From Acidobacteriota bacterium (GTDB lineage: Bacteria > Acidobacteriota > Terriglobia > Bryobacterales > Bryobacteraceae): a DNA stretch of 37,893 bases. A program made the position numbers and the translations under genes. Each line of letters opens with the position of its first letter. The first letter of the stretch is position 1. Location: assembly GCA_025354885.1 (NCBI GenBank), contig JANXLY010000393.1, positions 1 through 37,893 on the forward strand, read 5' to 3'. The notes below the pieces were generated by a model. The model was not told the origin of the DNA, did not search any database, and saw nothing but the letters and a program-made list of their open reading frames with translations. This document shows, one piece after another, positions 26,785-34,412 of the stretch.

Positions 26785-28719
26785 ATGAGCCAAGTCAATG
26801 TATACCCACCCTCCGCTGAATTCGTGAAGCGGGCGAATGTGTCCGGAATGGACGCCTACAAGGCGCTTTACCAGAAAGCGTCCGAAAAGCCCGAAGAGTT
26901 CTGGGGCGACCTCGCCAAAGAAAAGCTCCACTGGTTCGAGCCCTTCTCGCACGTATTTGAATGGGAACCACCCTTTGCCAAATGGTTTGTAGGCGGCAAG
27001 ACGAATGCCTGCTACAACTGTGTGGACCGCCATGTCGAAGCAGGTTTGGGCGACAAGGTCGCGCTTCTGTTTGAGGGCGAACCGGGAGATACCCGCAAGA
27101 TCACCTATTCGGAGCTGCTGGCTGATGTTTCGCGCTTTGCGAACGGCTTGCTGAAACTGGGCATCAAGACCGGCGACCGGGCGATTGTCTACATGCCCAT
27201 GATCCCGGAGGCAGTGGTCGCGATGCTTGCTTGCGCTCGGCTCGGCGTGACCCACAGTGTTGTGTTTGGCGGATTTTCGAGTGAGGCGCTAAAAGCGCGA
27301 ATCCAGGATCTCGGCGCGAAGCTGGTCATTACGGCCGACGGGGGATGGCGTCGCGGCAAAGAGATCAAACTCAAGCCTGCCGTGGATGAAGCGCTGGCGG
27401 ACTGCCCGACTGTCAGCAGCGTTGTAGTGTGCGCAAGGACCAAGGGACAAGTCGAGATGGTACACGGCCGAGATCACTGGTGGCATGCGGTAGAAGCCGG
27501 CCAGAGCGAACATTGCCCTGCCGTGCATCTCGACAGCGAGCATCCACTATTCGTTCTTTACACCTCGGGAACAACAGGCAAGCCGAAGGGCATTCTGCAC
27601 ACAACAGCCGGCTATATGCTGCAGGCGACGATATCGATGGAGTGGGTGTTTGATCTCAAGCCGGATGACGTCTACTGGTGCACAGCCGATATCGGTTGGG
27701 TAACTGGACACAGCTACATCGTCTACGGGCCGCTCTCCAGCGGAGCCACTCAAATCATTTACGAAGGTGCGCCAGATACGCCAAACTTCGATCGTTGGTG
27801 GAAGATCGTCGAACACTTCAAAGCCACGATCTTCTATACTTCACCAACGGCAATTCGGGCCTTGATTCGACAAGGAAACCAGTGGCCGGATGCACACGAT
27901 CTTTCGAGTCTGCGTCTGCTTGGCAGCGTTGGCGAGCCGATCAATCCTGCCGCCTGGGAATGGTATTACACGGTGATCGGCAAGGAGCGTTGCCCGATTG
28001 TTGACACTTGGTGGCAGACCGAAACAGGCACAATTATGATTGCGCCAATGCCAGGAGCAGTACCGCTTAAGCCGGGCAGCGGAACACTGCCGATGCCTGG
28101 AATTATTGCAGATGTCGTGGACCTCGATGGAAAACCTGTAGGAGCAAATCAGGAGGGCTTTCTCATCGTGCGTCGGCCCTGGCCGAGCATGGTGCGCAAT
28201 ATCTGGGGCGATCCAGAGCGTTTTCAGGATCAATACTGGAGCCGCATGCCCGGCAATTACTTTACGGGTGACGCAGCTCGACGGGACGAGGACGGTTACT
28301 TCTGGATTCTGGGCCGCGTGGATGATGTCTTGAACGTCAGCGGCCACCGCTTGAGCACGATGGAAGTCGAGAGTGCGCTGGTCAGACATCCTGCCGTGGC
28401 CGAAGCTGCTGTTGTCGGCAAGCCTCATGAGATCACAGGGCAGTCTGTGTGCTGCTTTGTGACCTTGAAGAAGGGCGAATACGATCACGAGCTGGTTGGC
28501 AAGGAATTGCGACAATGGATCGCCCACGAGATTGGCGCATTTGCCAGGCCAGAAGAAATCCGGTTTAGCGATGCGCTCCCCAAGACGCGTAGTGGCAAGA
28601 TCATGCGGCGCCTGCTGCGTGAACTCGTTACAACTAATACGATCGCTGGCGATGTGACGACGCTCGAAGACTTGGGCGTAATCACAAAACTGGCTGCTCA
28701 GCACGACGACGAAGCCTGA
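26785..28719 (+). CDS. acs: Acetyl-CoA synthetase (AMP-forming)
   Basis: A 644-residue enzyme that activates acetate to acetyl-CoA through acetyl-AMP. Adenylate-forming motifs are present: the phosphate loop [11 protein letters not shown], the DTWWQTETG motif with acetate-pocket tryptophan, the hinge region [15 protein letters not shown], and the acetylatable lysine in [11 protein letters not shown] near residue 610. The N-terminal [25 protein letters not shown] and the length match Acs rather than the propionate or acetoacetate enzymes, though those cannot be fully excluded. The ribosome site is weak. The HAD gene follows after seven bases and is probably co-transcribed. Confidence 0.93.
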   Translation: MSQVNVYPPSAEFVKRANVSGMDAYKALYQKASEKPEEFWGDLAKEKLHWFEPFSHVFEWEPPFAKWFVGGKTNACYNCVDRHVEAGLGDKVALLFEGEPGDTRKITYSELLADVSRFANGLLKLGIKTGDRAIVYMPMIPEAVVAMLACARLGVTHSVVFGGFSSEALKARIQDLGAKLVITADGGWRRGKEIKLKPAVDEALADCPTVSSVVVCARTKGQVEMVHGRDHWWHAVEAGQSEHCPAVHLDSEHPLFVLYTSGTTGKPKGILHTTAGYMLQATISMEWVFDLKPDDVYWCTADIGWVTGHSYIVYGPLSSGATQIIYEGAPDTPNFDRWWKIVEHFKATIFYTSPTAIRALIRQGNQWPDAHDLSSLRLLGSVGEPINPAAWEWYYTVIGKERCPIVDTWWQTETGTIMIAPMPGAVPLKPGSGTLPMPGIIADVVDLDGKPVGANQEGFLIVRRPWPSMVRNIWGDPERFQDQYWSRMPGNYFTGDAARRDEDGYFWILGRVDDVLNVSGHRLSTMEVESALVRHPAVAEAAVVGKPHEITGQSVCCFVTLKKGEYDHELVGKELRQWIAHEIGAFARPEEIRFSDALPKTRSGKIMRRLLRELVTTNTIAGDVTTLEDLGVITKLAAQHDDEA

Positions 28720-28726
28720 TCTTTTA

Positions 28727-29347
28727 ATGCAAATGCAGCCTGTGGATGCAGTAGTATTTGACCTGCTCAGCGGGCTGCTCGATTCATGGACACTTTGGGA
28801 CGGCATCGCAGGATCAGAACAAGCTGGTCGCAATTGGCGCAAGTCTTACCTTGAGTTGACCTACGGGACAGGACAGTATCGGCCTTACGAAGATTTGGTG
28901 GTCGAAGCAGCCGAGCGTGTATCTTCCCCTGGAAACTGGGGCATTGAGTTGGTTGCTCGCTGGGGGGAACTGCAGCCTTGGCCAGAAGTGGGCAAAGTGC
29001 TCGCTCGCTTGCGAGGACGGGTAAAAGCTGCAGTGGTGACAAATTGTTCGGAAGCTCTGGGGCGACAGGCAGCGGCAGCAGCCGGCGAGTTTGACGTGGT
29101 TGTGACGGCAGAGCGGGCGGGCTTCTGTAAACCACATGCGCAGCCCTACCTTTTGGCGCTTGAAGAATTAGGCGTTGCAGCTTCGCGGACCCTCTTTGTA
29201 GCGGGTTCGCCCTTCGATTTAGTCGGATGCGCGAATGTGGGCCTTCCGGTCTTTTGGCACAACCGAATTGGGCTTCGCCGAGAGGACTGGATCCCCGCAC
29301 CGCTTGTTGAAAGTCAAGATCTAAAGAGCCTGCCCTACTGGCTATAG
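28727..29347 (+). CDS. HAD-superfamily hydrolase
   Basis: A 206-residue protein resembling type II (2-haloacid dehalogenase-like) HAD enzymes. The nucleophile aspartate is in VVFDLLSGLLDSW; as in dehalogenases, the second Asp of DxD is absent. Motif II is AAVVTNCSEALG, the lysine is in GFCKPHAQPY, and motif IV lies around VAGSPFDLVGCANVGLPVFWHNRIG. The cap domain is the short helical insert at about 20-75. Substrate unknown; dehalogenase, phosphatase or a housecleaning activity are all possible. The start at 28727 could also be 28733. Its 3' end overlaps the convergent sterol desaturase gene by six bases. Confidence 0.82.
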   Translation: MQMQPVDAVVFDLLSGLLDSWTLWDGIAGSEQAGRNWRKSYLELTYGTGQYRPYEDLVVEAAERVSSPGNWGIELVARWGELQPWPEVGKVLARLRGRVKAAVVTNCSEALGRQAAAAAGEFDVVVTAERAGFCKPHAQPYLLALEELGVAASRTLFVAGSPFDLVGCANVGLPVFWHNRIGLRREDWIPAPLVESQDLKSLPYWL

Positions 29348-30067
29348 CGAGATTTCTACTTCGCGTATCCCAAGGCGCTTCGGCGGTTCCGCAGGCAGAT
29401 ACGCAGTATGAAAGAGCCAGTCCCAAAAGCTGAAGGTAATCGCAAAGTTGCGATGCTGTGGACCGTAGTCGGGGTGAACGTGATGCCAGGCGTGGAGTTC
29501 AGGGGAATTGAAGATGTACTTGAAGAAGCCAATGTGTATACGCAGATTGGCATGAGCAAAATGGCCAAAGGCAGTACTGATGACCGCGCAGCCAAAGGCA
29601 GCTTCGCTCGAAAATCCTAGAAGGGTGGCAGGCACATAGAGCACGACCTGATAGACCACAATTTCGATCCAGTGGAATCGCCAGTTGCTGAGCCAGTCCA
29701 TATCCACGGTGCTGTGATGTGTTTTGTGAAATTGCCACAGGGCCGGAACAAGATGCATCAGGTGGTGGACATTCCACTGGATGAAATCCTTCACAAGCAG
29801 CAGCACGAGGGTCTGGATCGCGACAGACTGCTGGGCTAGCCAACCGAGTTGCAGCGTCTCACGGAAAGGAAGGATTACCGATGCCGGGAGATTGTTCGTA
29901 ATCCAGATGGCAACCAGGGCACCCACCACTTCGGCGTTGAAGAAGAGATAGAGCAGGTCGAGAAAAAAGCCACGCCGCACCAGAGGCTGCGGGGTGCGAG
30001 GCCAAAAACGCTCGGCCAGACTGAGCGCGAGTCCCGAAAAAAGCAGGAAGATCGAATAGGAAAACAT
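29342..30067 (-). CDS. Sterol desaturase / fatty acid hydroxylase family protein
   Basis: A 241-residue integral membrane di-iron protein. The eight-histidine signature is visible as HHLMH (about residue 120), HKTHH and HAWHHVHPDYGPQHRN, separated by membrane helices. Such enzymes hydroxylate or desaturate sterols, carotenoids or fatty acids in the membrane. The start at 30067 is chosen because the first helix (MFSYSIFLLFSGLALSLAE) begins there; the frame runs back to 30358 but that part lies over the DinB fragment and marR and is not protein-like. Substrate unknown. Confidence 0.88.
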   Translation of the reverse strand: MFSYSIFLLFSGLALSLAERFWPRTPQPLVRRGFFLDLLYLFFNAEVVGALVAIWITNNLPASVILPFRETLQLGWLAQQSVAIQTLVLLLVKDFIQWNVHHLMHLVPALWQFHKTHHSTVDMDWLSNWRFHWIEIVVYQVVLYVPATLLGFSSEAAFGCAVISTAFGHFAHANLRIHIGFFKYIFNSPELHAWHHVHPDYGPQHRNFAITFSFWDWLFHTAYLPAEPPKRLGIREVEISL

Positions 30068-30140
30068 CAAACGGCCTTGCTTCAAGCCTAGCGGACTTTG
30101 AAACGCCAAAATGGAATGGAGAGGAAACAAAAAAAATACG

Positions 30141-30278
30141 ATGTGGATATCCAAAGAATTGCTGGCCAGACATTTTGAATATTCGCTGTGGGCTTCAATG
30201 CTTGTGCTTGAGGCGGCGGAGAAGCTACCTAAGGAAAAGAATACTTCAGGTACCGCGCTTCTCAGAGTGGGGGATTGA
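30141..30278 (+). pseudogene. Duplicated 5' fragment of a DinB-family gene
   Basis: From 30141 to 30236 the DNA matches the first 32 codons of the DinB gene at 31142, with 87 of 96 bases the same by my count and only two differences (both silent) in the last 66 bases. After codon 32 the match stops and 13 unrelated codons lead to a TGA at 30276-30278, inside the 3' end of marR. The fragment keeps its own ATG but lacks all three metal-binding histidines of DinB except what lies before residue 33, so it cannot encode a working protein. It sits between the sterol desaturase start and the marR stop. It marks a recent duplication or a recombination joint. Confidence 0.88.
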
Positions 30279-30710
30279 AGGGGCATCCGAGAGCAGGCGC
30301 ATGAGTTCGCGCCAAATGGATTCTTTGGCGGGACCGAGTTGAGCAAACACGCCGGCAAAGCGCGCGCGCTGGTCCCCCGAGAGTTTGCCCTCGAATTGCC
30401 TGCCTGCGTGTGTCAGGCTGAGGCGGTGAATGCGGCGGTCTTCAATGTCTGGCGATGCCAGGACGAGCTTTTTGGCGAGCAGAACGTGCAGTGGCTCATT
30501 CAGTGCCTGTTTGGAAATGCCGAGAATTTCGATGAGACCGTTGACACTTATGTCCGGGTTGCGGTGGAGGAAATACAGAATGCGGTGATGGACCCGGGAG
30601 AGGCCCCGGCGCGCCAGCATCTGGTCTGGACGCGCCACGATGGCGCGAAATGCGAAATGGAAAAGTTCGAGTGCCTCGTCGAGCTGGGCCTCCCGGCTTA
30701 GGTCAATCAT
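30246..30710 (-). CDS. MarR-family transcriptional regulator
   Basis: A 154-residue winged-helix regulator. The recognition segment is VHHRILYFLHRNPDISVNGLIEILGISKQALNEPLHVLLAKKLV and the wing is SPDIEDRRIHRLSLTHAG, with the DxRxxR pattern typical of MarR. The start codon (30708-30710) is the centre of the palindrome GTCAAT-CAT-ATTGAC, and a second palindrome lies 42 bases away, so it very probably represses both itself and the divergent NTF2-like/DinB pair. The ligand is unknown. Its 3' end abuts the DinB fragment. Confidence 0.9.
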   Translation of the reverse strand: MIDLSREAQLDEALELFHFAFRAIVARPDQMLARRGLSRVHHRILYFLHRNPDISVNGLIEILGISKQALNEPLHVLLAKKLVLASPDIEDRRIHRLSLTHAGRQFEGKLSGDQRARFAGVFAQLGPAKESIWRELMRLLSDAPSIPHSEKRGT

Positions 30711-30716
30711 ATTGAC
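30702..30716. promoter_or_regulatory. MarR operator 1
   Basis: GTCAATCATATTGAC is a perfect inverted repeat with a three-base centre. It covers the marR start codon and overlaps the -35 hexamer of the divergent promoter, so a bound dimer would block both genes. Confidence 0.7.
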
Positions 30717-30740
30717 TTATCTTTGGATTGGTCGCATAAT
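30712..30740 (+). promoter_or_regulatory. Sigma-70 promoter of the NTF2-like/DinB genes
   Basis: TTGACT (30712-30717), a 17-base spacer and CATAAT (30735-30740) form a near-consensus promoter pointing to the gene at 30780. The -35 lies inside operator 1, and operator 2 lies just beyond the -10, near the expected transcription start. Confidence 0.65.
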
Positions 30741-30743
30741 TGG

Positions 30744-30758
30744 GTCAATCTAGTTGAC
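30744..30758. promoter_or_regulatory. MarR operator 2
   Basis: GTCAATCTAGTTGAC repeats operator 1 with one changed base in the right arm. Centres of the two sites are 42 bases apart, about four helical turns, which would place two dimers on the same face of the DNA. Confidence 0.65.
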
Positions 30759-30779
30759 TTATTCTAGCAGGAGGCCCGT

Positions 30780-31139
30780 GTGACGCGCGAGGAAGTTGTG
30801 GCATACGCCGAGAAGTGGATTGCGGATTTTAACCGCGGAGATGTCGAAGCGGTGTTGGAGAGCTTTGCGGAGGACGTAGTATTCCTGAGTCCGATTGCTG
30901 GCGAAGCGCTTCAGGGCAAGGCGGGTTTGCGCGCCTACTGGTTGGAGGCGGTGGCTGGAATTGGTCGAATTGAATTTACCCTGGGCGATGTGGTCTGGGA
31001 TTCGGTAACTCGGCGGTTGATTGTGTTGTATCAGGCCGATTTGGGGCAGCGCTCCATGCGAGCCATGGAGCTGTTTGTGTTTGACTCAGAAGGAGTCGTG
31101 ATAGAGGGGGAAGCGATGTATGGTCTGGCGAGGAAATAA
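30780..31139 (+). CDS. NTF2-like / SnoaL-family protein
   Basis: A 119-residue single-domain alpha+beta barrel protein. The opening EKWIADFNRGDVEAVLESFAEDVVFLSPIAG and the later LQGKAGLRAYWLEAV are typical of SnoaL-like members, which include small isomerases, hydrolases and binding proteins. The start is a GTG preceded by a strong AGGAGG at 30769-30774. It is controlled by the promoter and twin operators upstream and is followed after two bases by the DinB gene, so the pair is probably one MarR-regulated operon. Confidence 0.85.
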   Translation: MTREEVVAYAEKWIADFNRGDVEAVLESFAEDVVFLSPIAGEALQGKAGLRAYWLEAVAGIGRIEFTLGDVVWDSVTRRLIVLYQADLGQRSMRAMELFVFDSEGVVIEGEAMYGLARK

Positions 31140-31141
31140 AT

Positions 31142-31636
31142 ATGCGGATTGACAAAGAACTCCTGGCCAGTCATTTTGAATATTCGCTGTGGGCTTCGAT
31201 GCTTGTGCTTGAGGCGGCGGAGAAGCTACCCAAGGAAACTGTGGAGTTGGACCGGGGGAACAGCTTTGGAGGAATCCTCGAAACACTTTCCCATATTTTC
31301 AAGGCAGACCGGGTCTGGATGAAACGTTTCACGGGAGATCGCTACTCCACTTTCGCGCAAGCTGGAGACGACTTCGACCTCGCGGCTTTGAAGCAGGCGT
31401 GGCCACCTCTGATGGGTGAGTTTGTGGCATGGATTCGAGCACAGGAGGAGACGAAGTTCGAAGAGCACCTCGAGTGGCGAAACCTGAATGGCGAAGACAA
31501 AAGTGAAGTGATCTACAAGCTCCTCTTGCATGTCGTGAACCATGGCAGCTACCACCGTGGGCAAGTCATCACGATGATCAAACAGGTGGGTGGTGAAGTG
31601 GTATCGACCGATCTGCTTTTTTATCCCGGGATGTGA
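31142..31636 (+). CDS. DinB-family metal-binding protein
   Basis: A 164-residue four-helix-bundle protein of the DinB/YfiT-like superfamily. The metal triad is visible: H51 in LETLSHIFKADRVWMKR and H134/H138 in LLHVVNHGSYHRGQV. Members include thiol-dependent transferases using bacillithiol or similar cofactors, and many of unknown activity. It starts two bases after the NTF2-like gene. The first 96 bases have a diverged duplicate at 30141-30236, about 1 kb upstream. Confidence 0.9.
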   Translation: MRIDKELLASHFEYSLWASMLVLEAAEKLPKETVELDRGNSFGGILETLSHIFKADRVWMKRFTGDRYSTFAQAGDDFDLAALKQAWPPLMGEFVAWIRAQEETKFEEHLEWRNLNGEDKSEVIYKLLLHVVNHGSYHRGQVITMIKQVGGEVVSTDLLFYPGM

Positions 31637-31967
31637 GTCGCCATCGATTGGATGGCAAGCTTGGGATGCGGTGAAACCATGCGTTGCCGCAACGGCATCA
31701 CCTGTCACTTTGTAAATTATTTGGCGTAGAACTTTGCGCGATATCTGGCGTATGCGCCATTGCTACAAGCCGTTGCGGAAACCTGTCTTCATACAAGGAA
31801 GTTTCGCAATACGGTTTCGCAACGGCACGGCGACGAGGCCAGTACTACTTTGCGGATGCCTGCGCCGTTGATCGTTGCCCAATGGCATCCAGGTCGCAAG
31901 GTGGCATCTCCACCGGCTCACCGTTTGCCTTTTCGCCAGCTTCAAAAAACTCAGATAACATGAAGAC
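31637..31967. other. 331-base gap without a recognisable gene
   Basis: Several short frames are open, but none shows a family pattern, a ribosome site or a protein-like composition. A six-base-pair hairpin (GCCATC/GATGGC, 31640-31656) lies just after the DinB stop without a T-run, and a larger inverted repeat lies at 31770-31825. The stretch looks like decayed or non-coding DNA leading into the damaged hicB. Confidence 0.5.
31770..31825. repeat. Imperfect inverted repeat, 13-bp arms
   Basis: CCGTTGCGGAAACC (31770-31783) and GGTTTCGCAACGG (31813-31825) are inverted copies apart from one extra G, separated by 29 bases. A third related string (GTTTCGCAAT) lies at 31801. No T-run follows, so a terminator is unlikely; it could be a relic of a small mobile element or an RNA hairpin. 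Confidence 0.5.
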
Positions 31968-32177
31968 ATGCGCCTGCTCATCACACTCGAACGGGACGAA
32001 ACTGGCATGATTGTCGCGGAGTGTCCGTCCCTGCCCGGATGTATTTCGCAAGGCGAAACCGAAGTGGCAGCGATCGAAAACGTGCCATAGGCGATCCAGG
32101 GATGCTTGGCGGCCCGCAAAGCCAATAACCTGCCTTTGGCAGTAGAGGTCCGCGAAGTCGAAGTGGAAGTCGCGTAG
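31968..32177 (+). pseudogene. hicB: HicB-type antitoxin gene interrupted by an amber codon
   Basis: Read in one frame from the ATG at 31968 to the TAG at 32175-32177, the sequence encodes a full-size HicB (69 positions): MRLLITLERDETGMIVAECP, then SLPGCISQGETEVAAIENV, then AIQGCLAARKANNLPLAVEV and a final EVEVEVA. The frame is broken only at codon 41 by TAG (32088-32090), where relatives usually have Glu; GAG to TAG is a one-base change. The rest of the gene, including its overlap with hicA, is intact. Either the antitoxin is lost, or the codon is read through, or it is a sequencing error. Confidence 0.85.
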
Positions 32178-32395
32178 TGCCTCTGCCAGTGATCTCTGGC
32201 GAACGAACGGTGCGAGCGTTTCTCAGATCTGGTTGGACTCGGGGCCGGCAAGTGGGCAGTCATGTGATCCTCGTGAAGCACGGTCACCCTGCAGTGTTAT
32301 CGGTTCCCCTACACCGCGAAATCGCGCCCGGTGCATTGCGGGCACTGATTCGCGTGTCTGGCATGTCAGTCCAGCAGTTTCAAGACGTCCTCTAG
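32177..32395 (+). CDS. hicA: HicA-type mRNA interferase toxin
   Basis: A 72-residue HicA/YcfA protein, an RNase that cleaves mRNA and is normally held inactive by HicB. Family features are MPLPVISGERTVRAFLRSGW, the catalytic histidine in VGSHVILV (H29), and VPLHREIAPGALRALIRVSGMSVQQF. It starts at a GTG that overlaps the hicB stop (TAGTG), the usual coupled arrangement with the antitoxin first. The toxin frame is intact although hicB carries an internal stop, which is unexpected for an active pair. Confidence 0.9.
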   Translation: MPLPVISGERTVRAFLRSGWTRGRQVGSHVILVKHGHPAVLSVPLHREIAPGALRALIRVSGMSVQQFQDVL

Positions 32396-32461
32396 TCGCC
32401 ACGCCTTTATCTCTTTTGCTGATCGGCAGAACTCATTTCCGAATCGATGCAGACGGTGATG

Positions 32462-33083
32462 TTAGGCTCCGACGGGTCTGGTCCAAACGAGAGAATGACG
32501 ACTGTAGAACTGTCGTATGTAGTAGTGGACACCCGGAAGAATTCCACGGGCGAGTCGTTTCAATTCCCGGTAGCTCGCAGGTCGGGGTCATGCCATTGGT
32601 GCAGAGTGTTCCCAATAGCCGCGACTGACGCTGGCCATAGGACGCATTAACTGGCCTCCCGCCGCGCATCGTAGGTCCCACCAGTCGTTTGCTGCCAGGC
32701 CGATGACGCCAACTACGCAGCGAGGTCGAGCCAATTCAGCGAGAAGGGTCAATCCGGCTGCGGCATCCATCTGTTGAAGAGTAGCGACCGAAAGAACATC
32801 GTGTTATGGGCGCTGTGGTCGCGAATCCAAGCTGAGAATGTCGCCATGTATACTCGATCGGCAAGCCGGAAAAGCGAGTCCTCGTGGGCTCTATAACGCT
32901 TGCATGCGTGTAGACGCCAACAACAGATTTGACGCCTTGCTGTAGTAGCTCTGCGCGCAGAATGCCGTTTCCGCATCCAACGTCGATCACTCGCTTGGCT
33001 CCATCCGGGATGGCTCGAAGAAGCAGATGGTGGTATTGGACATTGGTGTTCCACGGTTTCTCGGGGACCGTGTGAGTCAGCAT
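32462..33083 (-). pseudogene. Decayed SAM-dependent methyltransferase gene
   Basis: The minus strand reads as a class I methyltransferase from the ATG at 33083 (PWNTNVQYHHLLLRAIPDGA, then RVIDVGCGNGILRAELLQQG) to a TAA at 32462-32464 (ending LARGILPGVHYYIRQFYSRH, then SLVWTRPVGA). It carries three lesions: a frameshift near 32850 (after GLPIEY, continuing as HGDILSLDS in another frame), a TAA at 32804-32806 just before HDVLSVATLQQMDAAAGL, and a TGA at 32588-32590 replacing an expected Trp after YWEHSAPMA. The acidic SAM-ribose residue after VVGV is also lost (Tyr). The intact original would have had about 205 residues. Confidence 0.85.
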
Positions 33084-33228
33084 ATCTCGCGTTAAGTCGC
33101 GCAGTGTAGAGCTTAGCAGTACGCGCCACATCGCATTGCCAGGCGTCCAGCCCTCCCGGGCCAAAAAATTTGCACAGCAATGCATAACCCAATCGGGGAC
33201 TCTCTCTTGACCGACAGCAGAGTATCGA

Positions 33229-34017
33229 CTACGGCAGATAGATTTCGTTTTTCGAGTACAGCACAGCATGGCCGCCAATCTTGACCCTGTCGCCGGCAAA
33301 CGTGCAAAACAGATCGCCACCACGCTCAGAGATCTGCTTTGCGAGCATCTTCGTCTTATTCAGGCGCTTAGCCCAATACGGAATGAGTGTGGAATGCGCG
33401 CTTCCGGTGACGGGATCTTCGGGAATGCCTTGCGAAGGCGCAAAGAATCGACTCACAAAATCGATCCCGGGTTCATCGCCAGGGGCAGTCGCGATCACGG
33501 CAAAACGATGAATTCTCGCAAGTGACATCATGTCCGGCGCAAGATCGCGCACCTGCTGTGCCGTCTCGTAAATGGCAAAGTAGTCGCGCGCGGCTAGAAT
33601 TTCACTGGCGGGAATGTTGAGTCCGGCAAGTAGATGCTCGTCCGGGCTGCTTGCCGTAGGAGGGCGAGACGGGAAATCCAGCGTATAAATTTCGTCGCTG
33701 ATTTCAACGCCGAGCGGGCCGGACTTGGACTGGAACCGGATAGACGTGGCAAGCGGATCCAGAAACTGTTCGATCACAAAACCGGCGGCCAGAGTGGCGT
33801 GACCACAGAGATCGACCTCCGTCTTGGGGGTGAACCATCGAATATCGTAGCCATCGGGAGTCTCAACAAAATAGACCGTCTCAGCGAGGTTGTGCTCGGC
33901 AGCCATCGATTGCAGCAGATCATCCGGGAGCCAGTTTTCGAGAGGCACGACGGCAGCAGGGTTTCCATGAAAAGGCTCTCGAGTGAATGCATCGACGACG
34001 TAGCAGCTAAGCATCAT
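33229..34017 (-). CDS. PhzF-family isomerase/epimerase-like protein
   Basis: A 262-residue protein of the PhzF family, which share the diaminopimelate epimerase fold. Family strings are VVDAFTREPFHGNPAAVV at the start, the catalytic glutamate in HNLAETVYF (E46), FTPKTEVDLCGHATLAAGFVI, and EDPVTGSAHSTLIPYWAKRL near the end. True phenazine synthesis needs other phz genes, which are absent, so it is likely one of the many PhzF relatives with an unknown small substrate. The start is 34017 or the adjacent ATG at 34014. It follows the 34028-34303 gene by ten bases and may be co-transcribed. Confidence 0.9.
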   Translation of the reverse strand: MMLSCYVVDAFTREPFHGNPAAVVPLENWLPDDLLQSMAAEHNLAETVYFVETPDGYDIRWFTPKTEVDLCGHATLAAGFVIEQFLDPLATSIRFQSKSGPLGVEISDEIYTLDFPSRPPTASSPDEHLLAGLNIPASEILAARDYFAIYETAQQVRDLAPDMMSLARIHRFAVIATAPGDEPGIDFVSRFFAPSQGIPEDPVTGSAHSTLIPYWAKRLNKTKMLAKQISERGGDLFCTFAGDRVKIGGHAVLYSKNEIYLP

Positions 34018-34027
34018 ACTGACGCTA

Positions 34028-34303
34028 TTATTGCAGGCGCTGACGGGTTTTTTCGTTCATCACGAGTTCATCAAAGATGGCGAGAACTTTTTTGCGATAG
34101 CTGTAAACCCGTTTGAGATTATCGCGAAAATTAGCCGCATAGCGAGAGGTCCCCAACCACTTCTCGAGCGTATCCTTTGGAACATCAATGTCGCGACGGA
34201 GGTCATCGGGAGAATGACCACGCAGAAAAAGGCCATAAAACATGGCTGCCTCCCGTTGGGGGGCTAGAGGATCCGCTTCTTCCCTGAACTGCATGGGTTC
34301 CAC
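34028..34303 (-). CDS. Small conserved hypothetical protein, 91 residues
   Basis: A short basic protein with REAAMFYGLFLRGHSPDDLRRDIDVPKDTLEKWL, which looks like a helix-turn-helix, followed by FRDNLKRVYSYRKKVLAIFDELV. I recall similar small proteins in acidobacterial genomes but know no function; DNA binding is possible. The start is a GTG at 34303 or the ATG at 34294; neither has a strong ribosome site. It precedes the PhzF gene in the same direction. Confidence 0.65.
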   Translation of the reverse strand: MEPMQFREEADPLAPQREAAMFYGLFLRGHSPDDLRRDIDVPKDTLEKWLGTSRYAANFRDNLKRVYSYRKKVLAIFDELVMNEKTRQRLQ

Positions 34304-34412
34304 TCTTCTTCTTTATCGGATGCGCGCCAGAGAAACTGTGCGCGAAAAATTGAGTATAGGGATGGAAGTGAAAACTGGCAAGTGCCTCGAAGAAATTACC
34401 TGGAAGAAATTG

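Noticed and set aside
30068-30358. N-terminal extension of the sterol desaturase by 97 codons
   Set aside because: It runs over the DinB fragment and the end of marR and is not protein-like; the first membrane helix begins at 30067.
31684-32010. 108-codon plus-strand open frame after the DinB gene
   Set aside because: No family pattern, Cys/Ser-rich translation, and it overlaps the start of hicB in another frame.
31968-33083. Reassigned stop codon as explanation for the broken hicB and methyltransferase
   Set aside because: All three stop codons occur as lesions and a frameshift is present as well, while every intact gene uses the same stops normally.
33229-34017. Phenazine biosynthesis cluster
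   Set aside because: Only a PhzF-like gene is present; no other phz genes are in the window.
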